Assembly: GCF_902167145.1 (NCBI RefSeq)
Contig: NC_050104.1
Span: 93,941,849 to 94,005,848, forward strand
Length of the DNA: 64,000 nt
Direction of reading: 5' to 3'
From: Zea mays
Taxonomy: Eukaryota > Streptophyta > Magnoliopsida > Poales > Poaceae
Made by a program: the position numbers and the translations under genes. Below, one piece after another: positions 32,341 through 43,223 of this stretch; the first letter of the stretch is position 1; every line of letters starts with the position of its first letter. Under the pieces are notes generated by a model. That model made no database searches. It was given only the letters and a program-made list of their open reading frames with translations, and had not been told where the DNA came from.

Positions 32341-34838
32341 GAAGCGAATACGATTGTAGATCAATGGATCGATATAACAGACGACGTATTCGTACAAGGG
32401 AAGTAAAGGCTTCTGCTACTACATGGGTTATGAGTCAGAAACATATTTTCACGGAGAGACCGCTCCGGATTTTTTTAATAAATATACCCTTTAGACATTT
32501 ATGTATTAAACACCACAGTACATACAAAATTTTAACAGAGTTTATGAATCGTATCATTCCACACAAGGCAGAGACCGGAGGGCAGCAACACGTTAAAGTA
32601 CAGATCTCTGCAGTTATCACTTTGTTTAACCCAATTCCCAAAACAAACCCACCTCCAGCCCCTTGGAAACCCCACCCCCACAATTACAACCCTCCCATCT
32701 TTTTATCCCGCTCACAGCACGGTTAAAAAAAAATCCCAACCAAAGGCGACCATACTCAACAGAGACGGAGACATTTTTTTTTCTAAAAAAAAAATCAAAG
32801 GTGCGGTAAATACTGCCAAAGGCATCCACCATATCGGCCCAGCCTTTGGACCAAAACCCAACGGGGGCGGGCATGAGAGAGACAGACGGGGTTAGTAAAT
32901 TTTTACCGCCGTTTAAGAATCCCAAAACTTAGAAATTGCGTTAACCTGCTCTGTCTCTTTTACTTTAATCACGGTGTCCCATGCTTGCAGACTGGCAACC
33001 AGTGCTCGCTTGCCGAGCTCCCAAATATCATCGAATCCTCGTGCTCCCCAACGCCCCTGACCCGAGGCGCATAGGAACAGACTAGAATGCCCCCCGGGGG
33101 CTCTTGGTGGGTGGCCACTGGCCAGTGGACCTGGCCTAGGCTCTGGAGGGCAGAGTTGGCAGCCGCGGAGTGCGTTTTGGGATTTGCACGGTTGGGATTA
33201 GCGAGCGGGGGAGGGGATAAGCGAGCGGCTTTATTAGTAAGTTATTACTGGTCGGACGGCATGATGGGCTGCGTGTCACCGCGATCCCTATGGGTTGCGC
33301 GGGAGCCGGTGGGCTTCGGTCCAGCCGGTGGGCCTGTTTGGTTCAAGGCCCATCGCAAGTTTTTGTTTTTTTGTTTTATTATTATATATACAGGTGGGAG
33401 AAAATGGTAAGTAGTGACATGCTGTTTCCCACTCACTCATCTCCATATTTGCAGTTGTATCTTTCCCCCACAGGGCCTGAACATCGTTGGTGCTGAAAAT
33501 ACTAAAGAACTCCTGGGCATCAGGGTGCTACGGTCCTTTGGTCAAATATTTGGCTTCCAATAAGTGCCATTTTCCCGTACACTGGCGCCGGCAAGCACCA
33601 AATAGTGCTTAACAGGTCTACTACGACCTCCCTATTTCCCGGAGCCGCACATTTGCGCTACTACTACTAGTGCTCCCAAATAAAACAAGGATGGCGCTCC
33701 ATGTTTTGACGTGAATCTAGTGACGTTGTTCAGTGTTCACCAATAATAACCGGTGACCTGTGTGCCGCTGTGCTACTGTGCTAGCGATGGAAAAGTGGTG
33801 TGCTCTATAGTATCTACTAGTGCCGTGCCAAGCATATCGTTCCATCCTAAAAAGAGCAGAAACGGGCCCAGTTTGCGAAGAGGCTGACCGGTGGGCCCTA
33901 CGTTGGGGAACGGGCTAGAGGTAGTGATCACATGGCGCGGCGCAGGCGCCGGCGCCGGCTGCTAACCTAGGTATGCTCGAGCCTGCCGGATATTATCCCG
34001 GACACGATCGCACAGGCCTCTCTGTTTGGCCTTGTCATTAGTGCGGGTTTCACGTGTCTGTCTTGGCTCACCATTTCCATCTCTCCCTCCGTAACCCCCT
34101 TGCCGCCGCACCAAGATGTTATAGATTCACGCTAGATACGGCACGGCATTGTAGACTATGGTAGCAGTAGCTTACACTTTCCATGTTGTCTTCTCGTGTT
34201 GAAACGGACGGACCAGATAATGCAGCACTCTAGGCTTTTTTTCTTTTTTTTACTCCTGTTCTCGGCATTCCGGGCCGGGGTACGCAAAGGGCGTTCTTTT
34301 CCTGGCCACAAGGACATGCTAAAATCACTCGGTTCACGGCGACAATGCAAACGCTGGAGGCAGGAGATTGTAGAATGAGGCAGACCAAGCCAAAAGACTG
34401 CAATTAAACAAGTAGTAGTGTACGTACTAAGCTGGCATCTCCCCGAAAACAGCAACAGCAGCCCATGCCCCGCCCTACTGTCATAGCCACCCATTAAATG
34501 CTGCTCAATCTCCCAAGAACCGCAGATAAGACCAAAAACGGGTGGGGTTTAACGCAGCCCCAAACCAAGGGTTTAACGCGATCAATTTGTACTAGTATAC
34601 TCGCACTACTACCTCATCCATCCATCGTCTTCTCTCCTCGCTGGCCAAGCTCAGGCGTAAGCGTACTAAAACTGAAGTGAGGAAGACGGAGCTGGAGAGA
34701 AACGGCAGTCACGCCCTCCATATGCTTGTTGGGTGCGGCTGCGGCACACACAAGCAACGACAGCTGCTGAAAGCGAGCGAGCCCGCGGCCACCACTGCCA
34801 CTCACGCACACACACCACCTCCGCACCCGGCACACCAC
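32341..34838. other. Intergenic DNA and likely promoter region of the receptor kinase
   Basis: No transposon border or convincing gene was found. Composition changes from AT-rich to GC-richer toward the kinase. Homopolymer runs (poly-A near 32727 and 32785, poly-T near 34240) occur. No clear TATA box close to the ATG was identified, so the transcription start is unknown. Confidence 0.45.
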
Positions 34839-34916
34839 ATGCCTCGCCGACCATCGCGCACTGCTCCTCCTTGCTAGCTCTTCCCAGTAGCAAGCGACCG
34901 CGCGCGCATGCCGTGA
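34839..34916 (+). promoter_or_regulatory. Two short upstream ORFs before the receptor kinase
   Basis: ATG at 34839 opens a 12-codon frame ending TAG at 34877, and ATG at 34908 is followed by CCG TGA, a minimal two-codon frame. Both lie within 210 bases upstream of the kinase ATG. If they are in the transcript they could lower translation; the transcript start is not known. Confidence 0.35.
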
Positions 34917-35044
34917 CCGTCTCCGGCGTGCCGGGCGGCCGCGCTCTCGGCTTGAGGTGGGTGACCCAAAAAAAAAAGCCTTCGCCTTTTCCGGTTCCCG
35001 CGGCGGGTTCTTGATCCAGGCAGCGGAGGTTGTTGTTGATAATA

Positions 35045-38000
35045 ATGGCGCACCACCGGCGTGCCCGGCTCTTCTCTGCGGCTGTGGTCGTCGCCGCCGC
35101 GCTCGTGGCGCTGTCGGTCGGGACGGCCCAGCCGGCCGCGGCGCTGTCGCCGGACGGCAAGGCGCTGCTGTCGCTGCTGCCCGGCGCGGCGCCGTCGCCC
35201 GTGCTGCCGTCGTGGGACCCCAGGGCCGCGACGCCGTGCTCGTGGCAGGGGGTCACGTGCTCGCCGCAGAGCCGGGTGGTGTCCCTCTCGCTGCCCGACA
35301 CCTTCCTCAACCTGTCCTCGCTGCCGCCGGCCCTCGCCACGCTCTCCTCGCTGCAGCTGCTCAACCTCTCCGCCTGCAACGTCTCCGGCGCCATCCCGCC
35401 CTCGTACGCGTCGCTCTCCGCGCTGCGGGTCCTCGACCTCTCCTCCAACGCGCTCACCGGCGACATCCCCGACGGGCTCGGCGCGCTCTCGGGGCTCCAG
35501 TTCCTGCTCCTCAACTCCAACCGTCTCACCGGCGGCATCCCGCGCTCGCTCGCCAACCTCTCCGCGCTCCAGGTGCTCTGCGTCCAGGACAACCTCCTCA
35601 ACGGCACCATACCGGCCTCGCTGGGCGCGCTCGCCGCGCTCCAGCAGTTCCGCGTCGGCGGCAACCCGGCGCTGTCGGGCCCCATCCCGGCCTCGCTCGG
35701 CGCGCTCTCCAACCTCACCGTCTTCGGCGCCGCGGTCACCGCGCTCTCCGGTCCCATCCCCGAGGAGTTCGGCAGCCTCGTCAACCTCCAGACGCTGGCA
35801 TTGTACGACACCAGCGTGTCCGGGTCTATACCCGCCGCGCTCGGCGGCTGCGTCGAGCTGCGCAACCTCTACCTTCACATGAACAAGCTCACCGGCCCGA
35901 TACCGCCGGAGCTCGGGAGGCTGCAGAAGCTCACCAGTCTGCTCCTCTGGGGCAACGCCCTCTCCGGGAAGATCCCGCCGGAGCTATCCAACTGCTCCGC
36001 ATTGGTGGTGCTCGACCTGTCGGGCAACCGGCTTACCGGCGAGGTGCCCGGGGCGCTCGGCCGGCTCGGCGCGCTCGAGCAGCTGCACCTATCGGACAAC
36101 CAGCTCACGGGGCGCATACCGCCGGAGCTCAGCAACCTGAGCAGCCTCACCGCCTTGCAGCTCGACAAGAACGGCTTCTCTGGCGCGATCCCGCCGCAGC
36201 TTGGAGAGCTGAAGGCGCTGCAGGTGCTGTTCCTCTGGGGCAACGCGCTGTCTGGCGCGATCCCGCCGTCCCTGGGCAACTGCACCGACCTGTACGCGCT
36301 GGACCTGTCAAAGAACCGCTTCTCCGGCGGCATCCCCGACGAGGTGTTCGGGCTGCAGAAGCTCAGCAAGCTGCTCCTCCTGGGCAACGAGCTCTCCGGT
36401 CCGCTGCCCCCGAGCGTCGCCAACTGCTTATCATTGGTGCGCCTCCGGCTCGGCGAGAACAAGCTCGTGGGCCAGATACCCAGAGAGATCGGCAAGCTGC
36501 AGAACCTGGTGTTCCTGGACCTGTACTCAAACAGGTTCACCGGCAAGCTGCCAGGCGAGCTCGCCAACATCACGGTGCTGGAGTTGCTGGACGTGCACAA
36601 CAACAGCTTCACCGGTGGCATCCCGCCGCAGTTTGGGGAGCTCATGAACCTAGAGCAGCTCGACCTGAGCATGAACGAGCTCACCGGCGAGATACCGGCG
36701 AGCTTTGGTAACTTCAGCTACCTCAACAAGCTGATCCTCAGCGGCAACAATCTGTCCGGGCCATTGCCCAAGTCGATTCGGAACCTGCAGAAACTGACAA
36801 TGCTGGACCTGAGCAACAACAGCTTCTCCGGCCCCATACCGCCGGAGATCGGCGCGCTGTCGAGCCTGGGCATCAGCCTGGACCTGAGCTTGAACAAGTT
36901 CGTCGGCGAGCTGCCTGACGAGATGTCCGGTTTGACGCAGCTGCAGTCCCTCAACCTCGCGAGCAATGGCCTCTACGGCAGCATCTCGGTCCTTGGTGAG
37001 CTCACCAGCCTGACTTCCCTCAACATCTCGTACAACAACTTCTCTGGCGCCATCCCAGTGACGCCGTTCTTCAAGACATTGTCGTCCAACTCCTATATTG
37101 GTAATGCCAACCTCTGTGAGTCCTACGACGGGCACTCCTGTGCGGCGGACACGGTTCGCAGGTCTGCCCTGAAGACGGTCAAGACCGTGATTCTCGTCTG
37201 CGGCGTTCTGGGGTCGGTGGCGCTGCTGCTTGTTGTGGTTTGGATTCTGATCAACAGGAGCAGGAAGCTGGCCAGCCAGAAGGCGATGAGCTTGTCTGGT
37301 GCTTGTGGTGATGATTTCTCCAACCCCTGGACGTTTACGCCGTTCCAGAAGCTTAACTTCTGCATCGACCACATCTTGGCATGCCTAAAGGACGAGAACG
37401 TGATCGGCAAAGGTTGCTCGGGGGTGGTGTACAGAGCTGAGATGCCGAACGGGGACATCATCGCAGTGAAGAAGCTCTGGAAGGCCGGCAAGGACGAGCC
37501 GATCGACGCCTTTGCAGCTGAGATCCAGATTTTGGGGCACATCAGACACCGGAACATCGTGAAGCTACTCGGCTACTGCTCTAACAGGTCTGTCAAGCTC
37601 CTGCTTTACAACTACATCCCCAACGGCAACCTGCTGGAGCTCCTGAAGGAGAACAGGAGCCTGGACTGGGACACGAGGTACAAGATCGCCGTCGGGACGG
37701 CGCAGGGCCTGGCCTACCTGCACCACGACTGCATTCCAGCGATACTCCACAGGGATGTCAAGTGCAACAACATACTGCTCGATTCCAAGTATGAGGCCTA
37801 CTTGGCTGATTTTGGGCTGGCCAAGCTGATGAACTCCCCAAATTACCATCACGCCATGTCACGCATTGCCGGTTCTTATGGATACATTGCTCCAGGTAAG
37901 CTAGTTTTTTTTGCTGTTACTGTTAATCAGCATTTAGCTGTTCTTATTTCTTCAGCAATTAGACGTAGTAGTGTACAAGAACAGCAACCCTAATTAATGC

Positions 38001-38706
38001 CACAGGTCAGTAGTTCTTTGGTAATGCTGCTGCTAAGCGAGAATCTTTGACCTGTGGTTGCTTCTAGCAACCTTAACCTTGTTCTTCATCAGTTGCTTGT
38101 AGCTTAAGCTGGTAACAGTGATCACTCTGTCTCGACACTAATGAAGTTTGTCCTAGTCCTGACTAGTTCCTCACATCACTAGTATCCTTTTGGTCAGTTG
38201 GAGGATATTGTTTCTACATAGTATTATATATATTTTTTGCTTGATAGATCACATATATGACTGAATGATCATCTTCAAAAGACTCTGAATTGTTTACACA
38301 TGTGTGCTACATTTCAGAGTACGCGTACACGAGCAACATCACGGAGAAGAGCGACGTTTACAGCTACGGCGTGGTGCTGCTGGAGATCCTAAGCGGGCGG
38401 AGCGCCATAGAGCCAGTGCTGGGTGAGGCCAGCCTGCACATCGTGGAGTGGGCGAAGAAGAAGATGGGCAGCTACGAGCCGGCGGTGAACATCCTGGACC
38501 CGAAGCTGCGGGGCATGCCGGACCAGCTGGTGCAGGAGATGCTGCAGACGCTGGGCGTGGCCATCTTCTGTGTTAACACGGCGCCCCACGAGCGGCCGAC
38601 GATGAAGGAGGTGGTGGCGCTGCTCAAGGAGGTGAAGAGCCCGCCCGAGGAGTGGGCCAAGACCTCGCAGCAGCCGCTAATCAAGCCCGGCAGCCAGCAA
38701 GGGTGA
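35045..38706 (+). CDS. RGI5-like: LRR receptor-like kinase, RGF-peptide receptor type (RGI5-like), two exons
   Basis: The coding exons are 35045-37895 and 38318-38706, 1079 residues. The start ATG is followed by a hydrophobic signal peptide (to about residue 33), an LRR N-cap with C-SWQGVTC, about 24 plant-type LRRs (residues ~80-690), a membrane helix (715-736) and a Ser/Thr kinase (G788-K-G-C-S-G, K809, H-R-D904, D922-F-G). The RVGG at 203-206 fits the RxGG motif by which RGF/GLV receptors hold the sulfated tyrosine of the peptide. LRR text such as DTFLNLSS and FFLDLY-type blocks resembles Arabidopsis RGI5 (At1g34110), subfamily XI. It should sit in the plasma membrane and signal in root meristem or growth control; those roles are inferred from relatives. 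GC-rich exon 1 is usual for grass genes. No disabling change was seen. Confidence 0.93.
37896..38317 (+). other. Intron of the receptor kinase gene
   Basis: It begins GTAAGC and ends ATTTCAG, 422 bases, phase 1. It splits the Glu codon of GYIAPE in the kinase activation segment, the place where LRR-XI receptor kinases usually have their intron. Without splicing the frame stops at 37991. Confidence 0.93.
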
Positions 38707-39494
38707 CCGTTACCGACGGCGTTGGACCGGTTTATGGTTTCGCATGGTTGGCGGAGCAACAGGATCGAGCATTCGTTGTAGTGAGAGTGACGCAGATTGC
38801 AACAGGTAGAAGAAAAGAAGGGAAGCAGAGTAGTTTTTTTTTTTTTTTTGATAATTCAAGGGCTAGGCGGCTAGCTTAGCTTTGGTTAGGCGATTCTTGT
38901 ACAGTACCGGATGGTCTCGCAGCCCGTTTTAGCAGGGGAACTTGATGAATGAAAACTTATCTTGCAATACATCCGTGTTCGGTTTGCATCTTCTGGTAGA
39001 TGCAAAATGTTGCTCAGTACAACCTGTCAGCCGACATTTTTTGCACGTGAAAGTTGAATTTAAATTTTGTTGAGTTACATGCGACAACCAATTTACCCAG
39101 AAACTTAAGTTAAATTATAAGAACTGGACAATTTATTTACTATAATATACTTCTCACGTTGAGGCTCTCGTATCTTAGACGTGAAAAACGAGTTAACAAT
39201 AATTATTTTATTTAATTGCGTTAACTACAATTTGAATTTGAGATTTCTCTATAGTCTCAATCTTTAAAAGTATTGTGCAAGTGACATATATAGTTGTATA
39301 AAAGGAAAATTTACATGGCAAGTAATAGTATTACCGAGATTAGGGCACACAATATAAGCCTTTATATGGTAGGTAACATCACCCTAAGATTAGGGGGCTG
39401 AGTCTCAAGCCCAATAGAATCAAAGGCAAATGATCCTTTCATAATATATTTAACCTGTTATTTTTAACATATATAACATTCTATAATAAACACA
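38707..39494 (+). other. Likely 3' UTR, then AT-rich intergenic DNA
   Basis: After the TGA, about 250 bases of mixed sequence with a poly-T run (38834-38850) lead to AATGAA (38944) near TTGCAATACATCC, a possible polyadenylation area. Beyond about 38980 the DNA is AT-rich with no gene seen. Confidence 0.45.
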
Positions 39495-39592
39495 CCTTAA
39501 ACTGGATGGTATGAAACTAAATTCAGATTGCAACAAATTTTGCTAAATGGTGAACAACCAAAGGCTTAGTCACGATATCAGCCATATGTTGG
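39495..39592 (-). pseudogene. Copia RNase H C-terminal remnant
   Basis: The minus strand reads MADIVTKPLVVHHLAKFV, close to the 'ADIFTKPL' end of Copia RNase H (the E5 copy has LADIFTKPL). Only about 30 codons can be followed before stops. It marks an older, otherwise lost Copia insertion next to E4. Confidence 0.5.
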
Positions 39593-39715
39593 AGTTAGTG
39601 AGCCTCAAACGCATCTAGGTATACGAACAATCATCGAGGGAGGGTGACTCGATTTTGGTCATTATGGAGGTCACAAATGGGTCGTAGTCGACCGAGAGCC
39701 CCACTAACAGATAGG

Positions 39716-40488
39716 TGTTGGAGGCCTTCGTCTTTCGAAGGTCCTCAAAAACATGATTTAATAATGTTTGTCGAGTGTAATATATGAACATGCGTCTTCG
39801 GACTCGGATCAGAACCACAGTGTGAAAAGGCTACTTAGACTTAAAAGGGAGCTTCGGACTCGGATCACGATATGAACCATAGTATAATATATGAACAGGC
39901 GTCTTCGAACTCGGATCACGATATGAACCATAATGTTTGCCGAAGCTACGCGCAAGGGAGCTTCAGCATAACGGCAAAAAAGGGAACCGACTTAAAAGGG
40001 AAAAAGGCTATTTAGACCTCAGTGGACTACCTTAAAGTCATTAGCAATGTGAAGGGCATGAATATAATTTTACACGGGCTGTGTCCCGTGCTTATAAATA
40101 GATGAACAGTACCCTCGTACTGTTCACGCTGACTTGTACTCATTTTTGCGTCACGCTTGTACTTTCATTTTCTGTCAAGCCGAAGGTACAAATGTAATTC
40201 AATATTGTTATTATTCATTTGTTCATTTACAATTATATAATAAGAAATGTGTATGATGATGTTATATGTTTGTTTACATTATTCCTTATGTTTTACATGC
40301 TTCATCCGCCCTTGATATCTTTATATATATATGTTGAGATGATGAAGGTATGTCCTTCATGACCTTCGTCCGAAGATCATTATATCCTTAGGGAAATAAT
40401 GTTCCGAAGGACGAAGGGCATTAACAAATAACATGTTTTTGTGTTGCCTTGTTCTCAATTTATAGCATTTGAGAACAAGTCCTCAACA
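39716..40488 (+). repeat. E4 5' LTR (773 bp)
   Basis: The start GGCCTTCGTCTTTCGAAGGTCC contains an inverted repeat, and the end GAGAACAAGTCCTCAACA matches the 3' LTR. It is about 80 bases longer than the 3' LTR because a GGACTCGGATCACGATATGA-type segment is repeated at about 39850-39930. Confidence 0.9.
40093..40100 (+). promoter_or_regulatory. TATA box of E4 5' LTR
   Basis: TATAAATA lies near the middle of the LTR and is conserved at 61286-61293 in the 3' LTR. Confidence 0.7.
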
Positions 40489-40548
40489 TTGACGCCCACC
40501 TCCGGTGAACCCTTTTTCGACCACCTTCGGCAAGCACCGACCTTCGTA

Positions 40549-41880
40549 ATGCCATCGAAGAAAGCTTCAGCGCCAGGGGCTGCCGCACTTCAGCCACTGG
40601 ACCCAAATCAGGAGACCCTCTCTCTTCGAGAGGCCCAAAGCCAGAAAAGAAAGGCCACCAGTACAACACTCCAGGAGGAGGAGTTGGACCAGGAGATCAG
40701 AAACATGGAGATAATCCATCAGCAGGTACAACGGAAGAAGGAGAAGATGGCCCGACTAGCTGATCTTCAAAGGCAGATCGATGAAGCTATTGAAGAAGTA
40801 CGCCATCTTGCTCAATACGAACAAGAACGAAGGCCCCAACATAGGGAGCTTCACCAAGAAGGCTTATTCAACGAGGATGGATGGTATGATGATTTTAATC
40901 ATGATACCTTTCACTTTGATGATGCTTCTCCCTTGGCAGCAGAACTGCAGGCTATCCCATGGCCTCCATCATACAAGCCACCTCAGCTCCCCATGTATGA
41001 TGGTCATTCAGATTTGAAGCAGTTCTTGATGAGTTATGAAGCGACTATATCTTCATACGGAGGCAATGCAACTGTCATGGCCAAATCCTTCGTCATGGCA
41101 GTTAAGAATGTGGCACAAACATGGTATTCTTCTCTTCGTCCAGGGACTATTACTTCATAGCAGAAGCTTAAGGATATGCTAGTGACAAGTTTCCAAGGCT
41201 TCCAGACGAAGCCAGTCACAGCTCAGGCACTGTTTCAATGCACGCAAGATCATGAGGAGTATCTTCAGGCGTATGTCCGAAGGTTCTTGCGTCTGAGAGC
41301 ACAAGTGCCTACAGTGCCTAATGAAATTGTCATCGAGGCCATGATCAAGGGGCTTCGTCCAGGACCCACTTCCCAGTATTTTGCTAGAAAGCCTTCATAG
41401 ACTCTAGAGAAGCTACTTCAAAAGATGGATGAATACATCCGGGCTGATAATGGCTTTCGCCAAAGAAGGGAGGAAGCCTACAGGTTCTCTGAGATGACCA
41501 GGGGCTTCGGAGGAAGAATCCACCCGAGGCATGTCAGGTCAATTCACTCCACTCAGAGTGATGACAGAGTAAGTCAGCTGCAGAAGCCACAATATACTTC
41601 ACAATCTTCGGGGTAGCAGCAAAGCTCTTTCCGGCCACCAGCTCCAAGAGGCAGAGGCGCCAGGGGCTTCGGAGGAAGATATGGGGATCAGCCCAGGAAG
41701 ATCTACTGCCTATTTTGTGGTGAAGACAAGGGCCATACTACAAGAATGTGCCAAATCACCATCCAAAAGCAGAAGGAAATCGCAGAAGCCGAAGCTAGGC
41801 AAAGTCAACCGAAGCAGGTCCTGCACACTGCTTCGTGTCATTCACCCTACATACCAGAATATGTGGGTAATCATCCGTAG
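40549..41880 (+). pseudogene. E4 gag
   Basis: The ATG at 40549 (MPSKKASAPGAAALQPLDPN) begins a gag with a charged coiled coil (EELDQEIRNMEIIHQQVQRK), a core (PPQLPMYDGHSDLKQFLMSY, then ALFQCTQDHEEYLQAYVRRF), an RGG-like stretch and a zinc knuckle CLFCGEDKGHTTRMC near 41707. In-frame TAG codons at 41158, 41398 and 41614 and the end at 41880 break one otherwise continuous frame. This is the particle protein that a non-autonomous element could supply or share. Confidence 0.85.
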
Positions 41881-42229
41881 CTTCGGTTGCTTCGGCTAGT
41901 CAGCCACAGGCTTCTTGGCCACAGCTTCCACCTCCACCACTACTACAACCTGCTTATTCACGAGGTTAGCAACCAGAAGGGAGCCAGTAGACCCATCAGC
42001 AGCGAGATTTCAGGGAGGAATCTGAAGCCCGCACAGTCAACAGTACTGTGCCGGAATCAAAACACATCTATTAAGAGATATCCTACCTCTGAAGCATTTT
42101 TATATTCATTGTCATTTTCTTTTTAATAAGGAACAATCGATGTAAACTTAGTTTCCTTGCCATTTTTAATTTTTTGTAATAGCTTTGTTCTTGTCATAGT
42201 GAAATATATCTTCTCCACAGACTCATGAA
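41881..42229. other. E4 spacer after gag
   Basis: Low coding signal; no protease or polymerase motif can be found where pol should start. AT-rich toward 42120-42200. Confidence 0.5.
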
Positions 42230-42700
42230 GCTCAAAAATTGCTGAATTCTGAAGCTCAAAAGTCGTTCCTAAGGGAATGTAGAGTTAAAAATCGCATTGC
42301 AAGTCTCACCGAAGCTACAAAAAGTCGTTCCTAAGGAGCGCAGTGTAAGTTGCCGAAGCTACAAAAAGTCGTTCCTAAGGAGTGTAGTGTAAGTTGCCGA
42401 AGCTACAAAAAGTCGTTCCTAAGGAGTGTAGTGTAAGTTGCCGAAGCTACAAAAAGTCGTTCCTAAGGGAGCGCAGTGTAAGTTTTCTGCTCAAAAGTCG
42501 TTCCAAAGGGAATGCAGAGCCAAATACCGCCGAAATATAAGGCGAAGCGCGAAAAGTCAACGCGAATAACACCGAAATATAAGGCGAAGCGCGAAAAGTC
42601 AACGTGAATATTGCCAAAATAGAAGGCAAAGAAGTTCAAAAGACGTTCCTAAGGGGATGCAGAACTTACACCGAAAAATAAGCGGTGAAACCGAAAAATA
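42230..42700. repeat. 44 bp and related tandem repeats in E4
   Basis: Exact 44-base units beginning GAAGCTACAAAAAGTCGTTC start at 42311, 42355, 42399 and 42443. Diverged units with GTCGTTCCTAAGGGA lie on both sides, and a 48-base CCGAAATATAAGGCGAAGCG unit is repeated at about 42530-42620. The array lies between gag and the convergent accessory gene. Confidence 0.88.
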
Positions 42701-43223
42701 AACGGCAAAGAGATTTTTGATGGTTCCCAAGGGGACGCAAATATTGTGTTTCAGCGTGGGTATGTGTCTTCGGCATTAGCATCATTCTTTGCATCATATC
42801 ATTGCATCATATCGCATAGCATCACATCACATCACATCAATGACATCAATTGGAAACGAGGCCAATCTTCGGAGAATGCTTTACAAAAAATGGAAAGATG
42901 CTAAGGCACAAAGTAAGCTGAGAATTACAGCTTCATCAGTTCTGATGTGGAAAGAGGAATTTATTGTTTATGAAGTATTGATGATTTTACAAAATATGGA
43001 TGATTCTTACGAGGCATAAAAACTCTTCTTTACAAAGCATGAAAAGAAGGGAAGGTGTTTTTTCGCCGAAGGCTCAAAAACAGTATGTACATAAAGTTTC
43101 ATGCATCGCAAAGAACTGAATTACGAACAATTCATATATTACATTCAAATCTATAAGAACCAACTGTTACAAACATAGTTCAGCAAATGTTACATTAATA
43201 TTCTAGAAATGTTTTTACAATAG

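Noticed and set aside
35030..35044. Earlier TTG start for the kinase
   Set aside because: Plant nuclear genes use ATG; the ATG at 35045 is followed by a good signal peptide.
34666..36711. Long antisense and alternative-frame ORFs (up to 584 codons) over the receptor kinase
   Set aside because: GC-rich third positions of the LRR exon remove stops from the other frames; the LRR frame has the full domain order.
37896..37993. Stop codon at 37991 taken as the end of the kinase
   Set aside because: The kinase domain would be cut in the activation segment; GT-AG borders join it precisely to the second exon at 38318.
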